Shown here: piece after piece, positions 9,997 to 22,000 of the stretch
Position numbering within the stretch: position 1 is the stretch's first letter
Layout: each line of letters begins with the position of its first letter
From: Trebouxia sp. TZW2008
Taxonomy: Eukaryota > Chlorophyta > Trebouxiophyceae > Trebouxiales > Trebouxiaceae
Length of the DNA stretch: 52,062 bases
NCBI GenBank assembly: GCA_002118135.1
Contig: BDIU01000330.1
Span: 1-52,062 of the forward strand
Direction of reading: 5' to 3'
The notes under the pieces: model-generated
The model's database searches: none
What the model saw: the letters and a program-made list of their open reading frames with translations, nothing else
Told to the model about the DNA's origin: nothing
Translations under genes and position numbers: made by a program

Positions 9997-12374
9997 ATGA
10001 CCAACAGCCGCAGACCAAGACCACTGTTGTTTGCCATCCTGGTTGTCTGTACTGCTGCAAGCATTGCCAGGTGCGTTGCATGGCAATATTCATTGCATGG
10101 AGCAAGCTATCATTCACAGCACATCTGGTCAAAGTCTGCCAGACTTGCAGTGCCTGTGTTCACTGCAGTACTGGACATCTGCAAAGCTGTCCTGAGGTTC
10201 ATAGACCACTGGCATCCAGGAGCTGCTACCTGCTGTTGAGCAAACATTTGCTGTTGTTAACCCATGCAAGGCTTGCAATGAGTGACCTAGTTTTTTTTTT
10301 TCCATGTGCAAGCAGCTAACCTAGTATCTGTGTAATCAATGACCAAAGATGCACTGCATACTGTTCTTGCCTGCAGGGCTGCAGCCTTCCAGCGAACATT
10401 GGACACCACAGGCAATGCAGTAGGCAGCACAATTACAGGTAGGCACCTGTCAGGTCAGAAGCTCACCAGCCGCATACAAGGTTGGCACCACTGCCTGGAG
10501 AAGTTCATGAGCAACCCTCAGACCAGATCTGCGCAGCCCCTTGATCCATGCTTCCTTGGTACGCTCGTTTAGCTCTACATTCAACTGTTCTTCGGCAAAT
10601 CGACAGGCACTGTTTCTATACACTGCATTGCTATTGCCAGTCATGTTTCTGTGAGCAGACACAGGCTATTATTGTTGCCTGGCAAGGCAGCTGTTGGCAA
10701 ACTATTTAAAAGTCGTTGGTTTTGACATCCGCTGGCTTCTTCGCTGGCAAATTTTTGCTCAGTAGTCTCTGTTGATGTGTGCTCTCTGTTGGGCCCTGCA
10801 GATACTGGCGTTGCAAGTGCGCTAATAAAAATGCCCAGGCGCACTCTGCTGCAAGCTCCTGCTGCTATACCAAACTATGCAGCATCCTCATCTTTGCCAG
10901 CTGGTGCCTCTTCAGGTCAGCTTCTGTCTGCAGATGTTACTGTGCAGTAACAGTGAGATGAAGGCAATCTGGATACTGTGTGTGTTTTGTAACCTCACAC
11001 ATTGCCATTCTTCATCAGTCACTGCAGAGCACAACCTTGCATCATTTGTTGCTGCCTGCTACATTGTAGGTGCTGTCTCTCTTGCATCAAGAGCATCCTG
11101 TGTGCTTTGACTCTGTTCTCACCATAGCTCAACTGCAGGTGGTTCTGCATCTGTCTCTCTGAAACCAGGTGCACTCTTATAGTGTGCTTTGATCTCAGCA
11201 GACCCCACATGCAGGTGGTTCTGCATCTGGCAGCAGCGACCAAGATCCCTTGGCATCATCAAGCTCATCATCACCAGGCTCAAGCCCAGCCACAGCAGGT
11301 CAATTGGGCAGTGTACCCCTCCCAGGGGGTAATGACCAGGACCCCTTTGCCAGCGGCAGCAGTAGTCCAGCTGCAGGCAGTGGGCCTGCTGCTGCTGCTG
11401 ACAGCTCTACGGCTTCTTCCAGTGGCGACGTCATCAGAGATGGTGGGAGTCAGGTCAGATTCTGTGTGAGAGTGTGCATGCATAGCCCGCCCTGCTGTTG
11501 AGATGCGGAATGTTCAGCTGCTGAAATATGACAGTGAATTCCATTAGCATATCAGCACTTGCTATGCTATTGCACATGGCCTGTTGATAATCATGTGTCT
11601 TGGAACAATGGTACACGTTAGCAGGAAATTGAAGGCATTGTTGCACACACCTTGCAGTTGCTGATGAAGTAACTGAATGTTGCATTCTGCTCTATCCCTC
11701 AGCCCAGGTTCACATAATGCCTCAAACGCAAACCTGTCCCTAGCACATGCTTACGTTGTATGTGTACATCAGATCGTCTTCGTCAGCCTTGCAGCTCCTG
11801 TGTTCACCTGCCAGCTCTCACAAGCACCGGCAAAGACCAAATGTAGTTTTGCAATTGAAGGTGAGACAGTGATTTATGCATTTACAGCTTCATCAAGCTG
11901 CACCTGTGCCTGTGCCACAGAAACCCGCTCCTCACATCAACCCTGCAGACTGGTAACAAACTTCATGAAACAGTCTGTGTCTGAATTTGCATTCGGATTA
12001 AGCTGAGCCTGTTCCAGAGAAGCTTCCTTCTACTGGCCCATTTCAGCAGACTGGCAGCAGATGTTGTGAACACAGTCTTTGTTTGAATGTGCAGGCTGAC
12101 CAAGCAGAGCCTGTGGCTGTACCTGTGCCAGAGAAGCGTCCTCCTGTTGGCCCAAACCCAGCAGACTGGCAGCAGATTTTGAGAAAACAGTCTCTGTCTG
12201 AATTTGCAGGCTGACCAAGCTGAGCCTGTGGCTGTACCTGTGCCAGAGAAGCGTCCTCCTGTCGGCCCAAATCCGGCAGACTGGCAGCAGACTCAAGACT
12301 TCCCACCAGGCACACGCCTCACCCATGCACAGGGCACCCTGTTGCTGCGGGGCAGGGGGTTTCATGGCCGCTGA
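9997..12374 (+). CDS. Secreted Ser/Ala/Gly/Pro-rich protein
   Basis: Exons that join in phase: 9997-10070, 10377-10438, 10802-10915, 11139-11168, 11215-11453, and a terminal exon 12210-12374. Exons between 11454 and 12209 are uncertain. The start gives a clear signal peptide (RRPRPLLFAILVVCTAASIA, residues 5-24). The mature part is low complexity, with runs such as ASSSSSSPGSSPATAGQ and SSSPAAGSGPAAAADSS, then a Pro-rich end (AEPVAVPVPEKRPPVGPNP) and the C-terminus FPPGTRLTHAQGTLLLRG. There are no recognisable catalytic domains. It could be a cell-wall or extracellular-matrix glycoprotein, which is inference from composition. The small 30-bp exon 4 begins with the same 14 bases as exon 5, another exon-edge duplication. 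Confidence 0.55.
11880..12300 (+). repeat. Tandem repeat of an exon plus intron unit, about 117 bp
   Basis: Four copies in line, each with the Pro-rich coding piece (reads AEPVAVPVPEKRPPVGPNPA in the best copies) followed by 'cagtctctgtctgaatttgc'-type intron and an acceptor. The first two copies have drifted or hold frameshifts. The last two are nearly identical. Only the last copy reads on to a sensible stop at 12374. Confidence 0.75.
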
Positions 12375-13177
12375 AAAGGACCGTTGCTACTATTTATGCT
12401 TCATATTCTGCTTACACCAGGGCAGCATCAATGGTTCAAAGTCGCCATTGTCGGAGGGAATGACCAATGAAGGGATGGAAGATCGGAAGGCACTACAAAA
12501 CAAGACTGTTGCTGCTTCTTTTGTTTTGTGCCATTGCAACAGGTCATCTTTAGAAGGCCAGAGTTGCTGTTATTGCAAAGCATGATCTCAATGAAGTAGT
12601 GCAGGACCTGAAGGCTTGCTTAAAATCACCTCCACTATGACACAGCTGAGTAGCATTGCAATGCTGGCAGCTGTGGAGAGGCAGAAGTGTGTTCGGGCAG
12701 GACATATGGCTGCAATGCAAGCATATACTGCAGGTTTGCAGGCAAATAATACGTTGCTTGATGGCAACTTCAGGTGTATAGTAATTAGTTTGTGTAGGGT
12801 ATTGTTGTTGGCTAGCATTGAGGGCAACCTGTTGCAATGCAAAATCCCTGCAGGGTGAGCATAAAGCTCTATGTATGATGAACGGTTGTTCATAACGATC
12901 TGTTGCTGTTTTGGAAGTATCAGGGGGACGGGCAGTTGTTGAAGTTGCACAAATATGTTGCGTTTGCTAGCCATTTGGGTTTTACTCCATCATGTCTCTT
13001 TATTGCGAAGTCGTCAGGGAACTTATGTACTTGTTACACATGCAGCAAGAACAGATCACCTTGACTGCAGTCAAATACAGCAACAGCAATTCAATTTCCA
13101 AGAGCGCTGTTCAGTGTGCTTTTGATTCGACCTTACAGCTCACTCTGTTAATTTTGCAAGTCTCAACTTGTTTGCAA
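12375..13177. other. Convergent intergenic region
   Basis: It lies between the 3' ends of the secreted-protein gene and the coiled-coil gene. A 128-codon minus-strand frame at 12974-12588 has no recognisable motif and no splice context, so I do not call it a gene. Confidence 0.4.
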
Positions 13178-16100
13178 TCATCCGGCATTCAAGTCAGGGA
13201 CAGGACCACCAGGCTTAAGCAGTTCTTGAATCAACTTGGCAGGGGAGTCCACATGCGGGTATGCACGGAACCGCTGCTGATGATACTTGGCCTGCATTGC
13301 AACAGCCAATTATGGCCCCTTGATGCATAATGATGCGCTGGCAGTTTGTCTCACAACAGCCACTTAAGCCTAATTGATGCATCAGCACACGTCCAACAAC
13401 AGTACGCATGCCTAAGTGATGCACAATGATGCATGAGCATGCTTCTGACAACAGCCACTTGTGCCCAGCTGACACGAAGTGATGCTTTAGCACATCCCTT
13501 GTGAAAGCCACTCATGTCTAGATGATGCACAATGATGCATGAGCATGTTTACCGCAGATGCATGCAGTGCAGTTAAAGAAGCAATCAGCACATGACAGCC
13601 CGTATAAATTGTCACAAGTGCTGAGCAAGACTTGCATGATACCTGCAAGGCATTGCAATGCCTTTCTGCTCTGGCAACCAACTCCTCTACACCTGACACC
13701 ATTGCACATAACCCTTCCACCTGCATACCAATTGAACTGAATGCTTTCAGCTCCTTGGCTCAGCAGTGCGGAATAACCCTCGAGTTGGCTTCCTCAAAGT
13801 GAATGCACATCACTGCTTGCTGCAAGGACCTATGCGTCCACTGTTGCAATGCTTTGGGGATAGAAGTAAGCAAACAAGACTTGTGCTGACTAATGTGCCT
13901 CAAGGTCAATATTGTCTGCCACCTTGTCCAGCAGACACTGCCAAACTGACAACAGCAACAGCTCAACCAAGATCACATCTCTGCTAACACCAAACTATGC
14001 GCAGTGCCAGTTACAGTGTACAAGCCTGTCTTGACCACGCTGAGCAAGCACAGCTGGCTGCCAACGTTCTTCTGCAGAAGTCGGTCAATATGCAGCAAGA
14101 TGCAGCGAGCCAGGGCAGGCCTACCTGCATGGCCACCTTCCTGTGTGCATCAGCCTCAGCCTGCCGCAACACTCCTGCCTGACTGCTCACCAAGCTCCTG
14201 CTGCTCTCAATGGTCTGCATCAGTACAACATGCAACAAAATCAGTGCACTTCCTGACTGCACAGTATACCCTCAAAGACTCGTCCTTAGCAGTGATGCTG
14301 ATGCCAATGCTGGAGCCATAGCTTTATAAGGCAGTCAGGTACCGCGTGGATCTTGTCAAACAAAATATCTGGGTGCACCTCTGCATCTGGCCGCCACTCA
14401 AGATGTTCCTCAAAACCCTAGCTATGCAAACTGTCTTGCCAGGAACACAAGAATTCATGAATGCGACGCTTGTTGTCAGAACGGAACAGCAACAACAGCT
14501 GAACAGCACCATTTGTGTGACAAGGCAGACATGCTGCCCGGCTTGTTTGATTTGTGGATGCATTGCATGCAACACTCCTGCTCAAGCTCTTGTTGACACG
14601 CATTCACATGTTGGCACTGCAAATAGGCCTTATCCTACTATATGTGCTTTGGCTCATGCTGCATCCTGCCTAGGACAGCAGTAACAGTGCATCCAGCCTG
14701 GCAGCAATGCTCTGACATGCCATCAGCCATGCTGGCAATGAGACAAGGGGCCATTCAGGATCTCACCAGCTCAGCAGTATCTGTCTGGCCAGCACTAGCT
14801 GGCGCCAGGGTAAGTGCAGTACTGTCCTGTGGCCCAATGGCTGCTTCATCAGCTGCAACTCCTTGACTGTTGTCAGCTGCCGTCAAGGCGAGCATCCCTG
14901 ACTCTGTGTGGTGATCAAGCTGTTGTGCATCAGAAGGGCTGCTGTGTGAATGCGGCAAACGGGCTAGAGTGTTTGTGGCAGGTGCCTGCTGCCAGGCACC
15001 TTGCTGAGCCATCACTTCTTGCCACTCTTCCTCTTCCTGCACGAGAAAACACACTTCAGCAAAACTTGGCCATACATTCTCTGCTGAAGGGTCTCCAAGA
15101 ATGAAGCAGCTATGAGTTGCATGGCCAGCTGTCATGGTGTTTGTGCAAATGCCTACCAGTGCTGTGTGATGCAGCAACCTGAAGCGAATGTCCAGACCAT
15201 CCTTGTCATCTGGCTAACACATGCTGAATCTGAGCCTAAAGCTATCTCCAATCACCCACCTGATGCCAAACAATTAGAAATGAGACACACACTAAAAACA
15301 ACTGTTGCTGGTGCGTCTAAAGCTCTGGGTGCTGCAGTGGCTGCATGGTCTTTCCTGCATGGCAAGCTTCATGCAGCATATGCAGCCCATGTTGCCATAT
15401 ACTACAGCTCACCTTGGTGTCTGATTCTGGACAGTTGAACATCAGCCGTCCTTACAATGATGCTTGAACCAAGCCAGCCTGGCAAGATAGGATTTGGGCC
15501 ACATATAAACACCCAACACATGTGCTGGAAAGTGTAATCAATGATTGTTTGATCAACATGATTACCTTGGTGAAGGCAGCAAGTTGGGCCCTGAGACCGG
15601 CTTTGCGGGCTTCCAAGTCCACGCTGAAGATGTCATCACCTGCCTGCTGCTCTGCTGGCTGCTGCCCAGCTGCCTGCTCTGCTGAAGTCGCAGCAGCTGT
15701 CTGCGCCTACGTGCAACAGGATCATGCATGACACAGTGATGCCTACACGCAACAGCATCATGCATCACAATGTGACACACACACGCAACAACGTCCAACG
15801 GGATCATGCATGACACAATGGTCTCTACATGCAACAGCAGCACGCATCACAGTGTAACACGTACACGCAACAGTGTGTGCATTGTGCATGATTCACAACT
15901 CAATGCACCGTGCTGCAACACCTGGTTGAAAAGGACCAGCACTGCATCATAATAGTAGCATGCTTTCAAGTCCTATTCATGAAGTGCACAAGGTATCAGT
16001 ACCGCTGCTGTGTGGAGTGCAGCATGAGGAGATAAGTATATGCATGCTCGCTGTCAACTCAGATACTTGGACATCAGCACTGTGTTGATGACTACAGCTC

Positions 16101-16998
16101 AGTCTTGATAGCTCATCATGTCAATCACGCTGTCTCACCTGAAGGCTGCCATTGGCAGCAGCAGACTGAACAGAGCGTATAAAGGCACCCAATGCATTCT
16201 GTACAGCAGCTGCAACCACAGGGTCTAGTTGTGCTTCTCCATCATGCTGATGCAATTCCTCCAGCTCAGCTGCACACAGCAATTTGCAAAGGCTTGCTAA
16301 TCTGTCAGGCTCAGCCATGTCAGTTGGCACTTGCTCTAGCAGATCTGTTGTGGCTGCAGCAATGTTCTGTGCTGTGGGAGTCCTAGTAGCTGCTGCATCA
16401 GCTGCTTCACCAGTTGCTGTGTCGTCTGCTTGATGAATGGATCGACCAGCTGGGGTCGGTGCTGGTGTTGCAGCTGCTAGTGGACTTGTCATGCGCTCAG
16501 CAACGGGCGTCCGCGGCTTTTTCTCAGCTGACAAATCAGGCAGCTGCTGACTGGCTGAATGCTGTGAGACTGCGCGCTTGCGCTTGAATACAAAGCCATC
16601 AACTTCCACAATCTCATGAGCTGCAGCAGACAGATGCAGCATGAACATGTGCAACTGAGCACACTGCTGTTGGTAGCAGCTGAGCTACAAGCAAACGAGC
16701 CTGAGCTTCGTGTACCTTGAGTGACTTTCCAAATGACCTCTTGTGCTGCAGGCTGCACAACAAGCAGTGTTGCTGTACATGCAGCGGATGAGTTTGATTG
16801 CTTGCAAAACAACAAACACCTTGTCATCGATTTGGATGTGCAGGCGAACGGCTGGAGACTTGGCTTGTGTTGGCAGTCCTCGCGCTAGATTGTAACTGCA
16901 ACATTCCCAGAACAAGTCCTTACACTGTCTGCATCGAGCGTATCTACTGCAATGCAGTTCCTGTACCTTTGATTCTCGTTGCTGGCCTGCATCTCCAT
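13178..16998 (-). CDS. Coiled-coil protein of unknown family
   Basis: Exons joined in phase: 16998-16967, 16895-16820, 16752-16716, 16620-16139, 15706-15566, 15036-14767, 14417-14343, 14214-14125, 14071-14015, 13720-13643 and 13291-13178, about 483 residues. The N-terminus has a small globular part followed by a basic patch in VEVDGFVFKRKRAVSQ (a possible nuclear signal). Then come a Thr/Ala/Pro-rich linker, an acidic helical part (DLLEQVPTDMAEPDRLASL), another linker with EEEEWQEV, and a helical C-terminal third (SLVSSQAGVLRQAEADAHRK; VSGVEELVARAERHCNALQ). It ends AKLIQELLKPGGPVPDLNAG. This layout suits a chromosomal or cytoskeletal scaffold, but I cannot name the family. One or more internal exons may be wrong; the ends are firm. 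Confidence 0.6.
13320..13560. repeat. Degenerate tandem repeat in the last intron of the coiled-coil gene
   Basis: About four units of 42-54 bp share 'gatgcacaatgatgcatgag' and 'acaacagccactt'. The repeat fills most of the intron between the last two exons. Confidence 0.65.
15700..15880. repeat. Minisatellite abutting exon 5 of the coiled-coil gene
   Basis: Units around 35-45 bp share 'cgcaacag', 'atcatgcatgacacaatg' and 'cctacacg'. The first unit overlaps the acceptor of exon 5, so the array seems to have grown from the splice junction. Confidence 0.65.
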
Positions 16999-17392
16999 CG
17001 CGAATCGTTCTCAGAGCGTCCGCCCAGTCAAGTAGGTCTGTGGTTGATCACTGACCTCGGGTTGTGATTTGGCGCAGTTGTCGCCCGAATGCTACACGAC
17101 CAGCTGCGAAAGCTTGCAATGCAACGTCCAGAGCAGCTGCGTCTAACGAAACAGACTGCAACGGCTATCGCCAAGCACCGTAGATCTGCATCTGCAGATT
17201 TTGGAATTTAGCGCCATTGTCTGTGTGTTATGCACGATCAGACAGACACACAGCACTGAGGTGTGCATGAGGAACAAGGCTCGGCATTTCCCCTTCACAT
17301 GCTTCAACGTTCGCGTCTGGCGCGCCATTTGACTCGTTGTAGAGGTGACGCACGCTACATGTATTGTCGCGCAACTCACGGAGCTGTCAAAG
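16999..17392. promoter_or_regulatory. Divergent region, coiled-coil gene and protease inhibitor gene
   Basis: 394 bp separate the two opposite start codons. No clear TATA box or known box is visible. A short imperfect inverted repeat, 'gtctgtgtgt..acacacag', lies at 17219-17254. Confidence 0.35.
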
Positions 17393-18040
17393 ATGATTTT
17401 TCGCTCACTGACTGAGTGTCTGACGTGCAGAATGCGCAGAGGTCTCGCTCTCACCTGTGGCTTGAGCGTAGTTTTGATCTTGTCGGTCACTTGTGCAGCG
17501 GGATACAAAAAGCGGTCGTCTGAGGTGCGGCACGTGTATGCTGCAAGCATACTGCCCATGCTAGCACTGGCTGTATTTACTCGCAGTGCTGCGATGTTGG
17601 CGTGCTTGAGCCCTCACATAATGTGTGAACAGATACATGCTGCAGGTTGAGGGAACATCTCAAGAAGAAGGCCCCTTCGTATGTAAGATCTCTGAGACAA
17701 GCTGATTTGCTTTCTGTGCACTGCAATTCTGCTGCAATCTGAATGCCTGAATGCCTATTCACCCTCTGATGCAGTGCATACCAGCAACATGCAGTCCATC
17801 AATCCTGAGATCAAAGGACTGTCTGGCTACCAGCCCGAGATGCCACAAAAGAACCAGTGGCCAGAGCTTGTGGGTCAAGATGCTACAGAAGCCAAGGAGC
17901 AGCTAGAGAAGGAGACCGACATGGATGTCTTCCTGGTTCCCACTGGCAGCATGGTGACCATGGACTTTCGCACAAACCGCATCAGAATATCATTTGACCC
18001 CAAGACCAACAAAGTGGTCAAAGCTCCACGCGTAGGCTAG
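17393..18040 (+). CDS. Secreted serine protease inhibitor, potato inhibitor I family
   Basis: Three exons in phase: 17393-17524, 17646-17682 and 17775-18040, 144 residues. The N-terminus has a basic start then a hydrophobic core (LALTCGLSVVLILSVTCAAG, about residues 17-36), a typical signal peptide. The last 75 residues match the family (eglin c, barley CI-2): NQWPELVGQDATEAKEQLEK, then VFLVPTGSMVTMDFRTNRIR, and a closing PRVG. By family alignment the reactive bond is Met-Asp in GSMVTMDF, so chymotrypsin, elastase or subtilisin-like proteases are the expected targets. The inhibitory domain has no cysteines, as is usual for this family. Exon 2 is short and its acceptor and donor were chosen to keep phase. 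The first ATG of that frame is used. Confidence 0.88.
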
Positions 18041-19013
18041 GAAGCCTATTGCCCAGCTGGAATGGATGAGCCAAATCAATGAATCCGATCACATAACGAA
18101 CGAGTGAGTAAAACAGAATGTCTGGCAGGAGGTGATGCACAGCTCAACAGCACATACCAGTCGCAACCTCTGCCCCTGCTATACATTTGTACAAAGGCTG
18201 TTGTTACCTGCTCGCTTGGTACTGGTCCTGTGAGCATGATTTTCTGATCTGTGCTTTAATTGATTTTGCGTTTTCATTTTGCATGGCTCAGGCTCGGCAT
18301 TGGCAGCATTACAAATTTTTTGGCACTGCCTTTCTAGGCTTACAGATCCGCTCATGCTTTGGCCTTCTTTCAAGATCTGCAGAAGTGCATGGTCTGGCCA
18401 GCTCGTCAGTTTGGACATGTGGGGTAGACACTGCTTAGCAATAGCAGCTGTAGCTTAGAACACAATAGCATGTACAAAATCGGATTTCGCGAGTTTCACA
18501 TGGTTTGGTTTCTGTGTTGCAATACACGTTCAATGCTGGCCTTGACAACGTAAAATCGAAGGGCCACGTCCGCTGTCAAAGTCAATCACAATATCTCTAG
18601 GATATGCATGTGATTTCAGCATGTCGCCTCACACCTGCTAATGTCAATGGCGTCAACGCAGCACCACTTGTGCTGCAGTATGCTCGATGCAGTTGCATCA
18701 CGATGACATCACGAAAACCACAATGGCTTGAGCCACACAAGGCGGACACACTCTAACATGGCATGCACTTTGACGCAATACAGCTTGTGTCAGAGGCATG
18801 TTGCAGCAACACACTACACTCTTGTAACTAGAGCAACACTGCTCAGACTTGGAGACTTGCTGACGGAAGTACTTAAGCAGTATAGTACAACTGTGTGCAC
18901 AAACATTGCTGCCAGCTGATGACAGCAATCCTGGGCTGCTACTCAGAGAGGCTCTGTTATAATGCCCAAAGGCAACGACCGTTCTTTGATTTTCCTTTTT
19001 CCTGTTGTTTGAA
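18041..19013. other. Convergent intergenic region
   Basis: It lies between the 3' ends of the protease inhibitor and G6PDH genes. Short open frames on both strands have no protein-like features. Confidence 0.5.
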
Positions 19014-22000
19014 CTAAATGTCCAGCTCTGGGTTGTCTACCATATCTCCCCATCGCACACCATGCTTAGCTGCCAGATAATGTGAACCGACTGGTCCTCG
19101 GCTGTTGTACGGATACAGCTCAGGTGCTATCTGCTTTTGCTCCATTTCCTGAACAGACAAATCCATAAACCGCATGAGCATTTTGTTTGTTGAAGACTGC
19201 ATACTTGTGGCATCATCATGATTGCATATGCATCACAGGTTTTGCAAGCAGACCATTGTGCAGACTACAGCTCTGGTCGCCTGATAAGCCTCATGCAGAA
19301 TGCCTTGAGCATGCACTGCCAGTGCTGCGACTGCCTGTGACAAGTCAGCAGTGCAAGGACTAGCACTTTGCCATCTAGCTAGCAAGCCCTGTCCCTGATT
19401 GCTTCTGTTCGTACCTAGATGGGCCTACTGAGCCTGCCTAGCCCACGTTTACAATGAATGAAATGAATGAAGCTCTGTCCCTGATAAGCGCACTGTAAGA
19501 ATTGATCTGCACATGCAAAACATACCTTCAGGATGGGAGTGAACAGATCCCATGCCGCCTCAAGCTCATCATTTCTGATAAACAACCTCTTATCACCATG
19601 GATGACATCCAGGATGAGTCGCTCATAAGCATCTGGCAAGTGCTTGTTGTAGCGGGTCTTATAAGACAGATCCAGCTTCTGTACATCCAGGTTCAAGCCA
19701 AGCCCTGGCACCTTGTTGTTGATCTTCAAGTAGATAGATTCATTCGGCTGAATTCTGATCACCTGCATAGTAAGGATGTCCATACGCGCTTTGGCTCATA
19801 TAGTGTTTGCAACATTAAATTCCTGCCCACACAAAGGGATAGGCAATGACCACAACATGCTTAGAGAAAAGCAGGAGCACAGCATGAACGCAACAGATGC
19901 TGCTCACAGACAAAATCGTTGCAGACAAGTGCGGGACACAGCACGCATATGCTACATACAGAAGAAGGCAATGACATGGTTGCTTCACAGATGCATTATG
20001 AATGAGCAGCTCTCCTAGCCACCACAGACAAAACAGGGAAAGTATGAATGTTCTGCAACCTGGACAACACTGCTAAAGAGGAGTCAAGCATACCAATTCA
20101 TTGGTCGCCTGGTCCAGGTCAATGCCTAGTCTGTTTTTGTACAGGTTCCCGGGGACATGGCGGAACTGCACGCGAATCTCTGCCCGCTTGGAGTGGAGCG
20201 CCTTGCCAGCTTTCAGCAAGAAGGGTACACCATCCCATCTTGCGTTGTCAATGAAGCAGGCCACAGCAGCAAAGGTGGGGCACAAACTGCGAAATTTGCA
20301 GAAATTACACTGTCGGTGCTACAGTTGGGCTTGTTCTGCAGCAAGGCTTCTACAGCCATTTCAAGCAGGCATGCTGGGATCAGGGGCTACACTATTTAGT
20401 CATGATGCGTCACAGTACAAATGCCTCTTGTAGCACTGGCCAAGCTTACACTGGAGCTGCTGTGTACAACGCAGCCCGCTCATAATGCAATCATGTGCAC
20501 AGCAAGCTGCTGCACCTGACGCAGCTTAGGGCTGTATGGGCATGCTAGATATGCACAGTTTACAGCATGTCAGCATCACACCAACCGAAAGGGGCAATGC
20601 AATTTTGCAGACACATTTACTCTCGGTGCCTGTAGCTGTACGTGCATACAAAGATCATGTTTGCATGCAGGATGAGCAATCACGAGCACACCTGCCATCT
20701 GGCCCGACAAGATGCAGTTTTGCAGGCAGCTTGATGTATGATGATTCATGTGCACGCATAAGAATGTTTGCGAGGAAGAAGAACAATAAGCAGACCTGCC
20801 GTCAGGCACAGTGGGATCGTCCAGGTAGCCCTGCTTGTTACCGCGGCCCCTGTACTGCCCAATCACCACGTCTTCCATGCTGATGGGGCTCATGTTGCGC
20901 AGCACCTTCACCTTCTCATTGCGGATGTCCTCTGCATCCAGGCTGACCTGCATGCACCAGCCCTGCTGGTCAAAACGCTGCCATACACTTTCCACTGGCA
21001 GGCTAACCTTGAGGATGTTCCCTGCATCCAGGCTCATGTGCGTGCTACCATTCTTGATGATCAAAACGCTGCCATGCACTTTTCATGGGCATGCTGTCAT
21101 TGAGGGTGTTCTCTGCATCCAACTCACGTGCATGCCACCAATCTTGATGATAACACAAGTGCTTTACGCTTGTGCTGTCATTGAGAGCAGTGATCCTGCA
21201 TTGAATCCCTTTGTGCAAGCCAATGAGATTACTTGCAAGCTTGACCAAAGCAACAGGCATTTGACAACTGAGCTTCAACCACGCTGACCGCGCTGCACAT
21301 CATCCAGCTTCATGACATGCAGCACACTGAGTGTGGCTGAAGCTTGGCTAACAATCACTTGATACACAAGCATGCCTGAACATTCATTCATTCATCTCAT
21401 TCATTCTAAACGTATGCCGGACAGGCTCAGCAGGCCCGGCTAGGTACGTTCTGGAACAATGCACTGTCTCCAACCAGTTTGGTCCTGTGCTATCCTAACC
21501 CATCTAAATGCCTGAATATGCTGAGCCCAATCAACAACAAAGCAGCAGGAAACAGCGCGACACCATGCAGCTCAGCCCAAGTATTGCATTAGCAGCATCA
21601 ACAGCTGATGCCTTCAGGTCAACCAAACCGCATTTGCAGTCAGCTTACTGATATCAAGCTTTAGCAAATCAAATTGACATTACTCATGGCACATGCAACA
21701 TGACAGCAAATCCTACAACAGCAGCTGAAGCGTAGCTGATGTGGAAACTTAAAACATTGAACAAACATGCTGAACTCACGCAACCCATGGACTGAGATTG
21801 CACATGCAAAATGACACCATCAGCAACAACAGCACAGCACAGCACAGCACCGCACCGCACAGCACAGCACAGCACAGCACAGCACAGCACAGCACAGCAT
21901 AGCACAGCAGGCTGTCAAGATTCAGCATATCAAGCAAGCTTGGCTCATACTGCCCCGCTCAAGAAGTCGCATGCCACAAACAGAATTGATCAATTGATTT

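Noticed and set aside
12030..12365. Minus-strand frame of 111 codons with internal repeats
   Set aside because: It is the antisense of the Pro-rich exon array, whose plus-strand reading fits splice sites and composition better.
12588..12974. 128-codon minus-strand frame
   Set aside because: No motif, no splice context, and residue use unlike neighbouring exons.
21826..21912. Regular pentamer array, considered as CRISPR or telomere repeat
   Set aside because: There are no spacers and the unit is not a telomere motif; it is a simple microsatellite in an intron.
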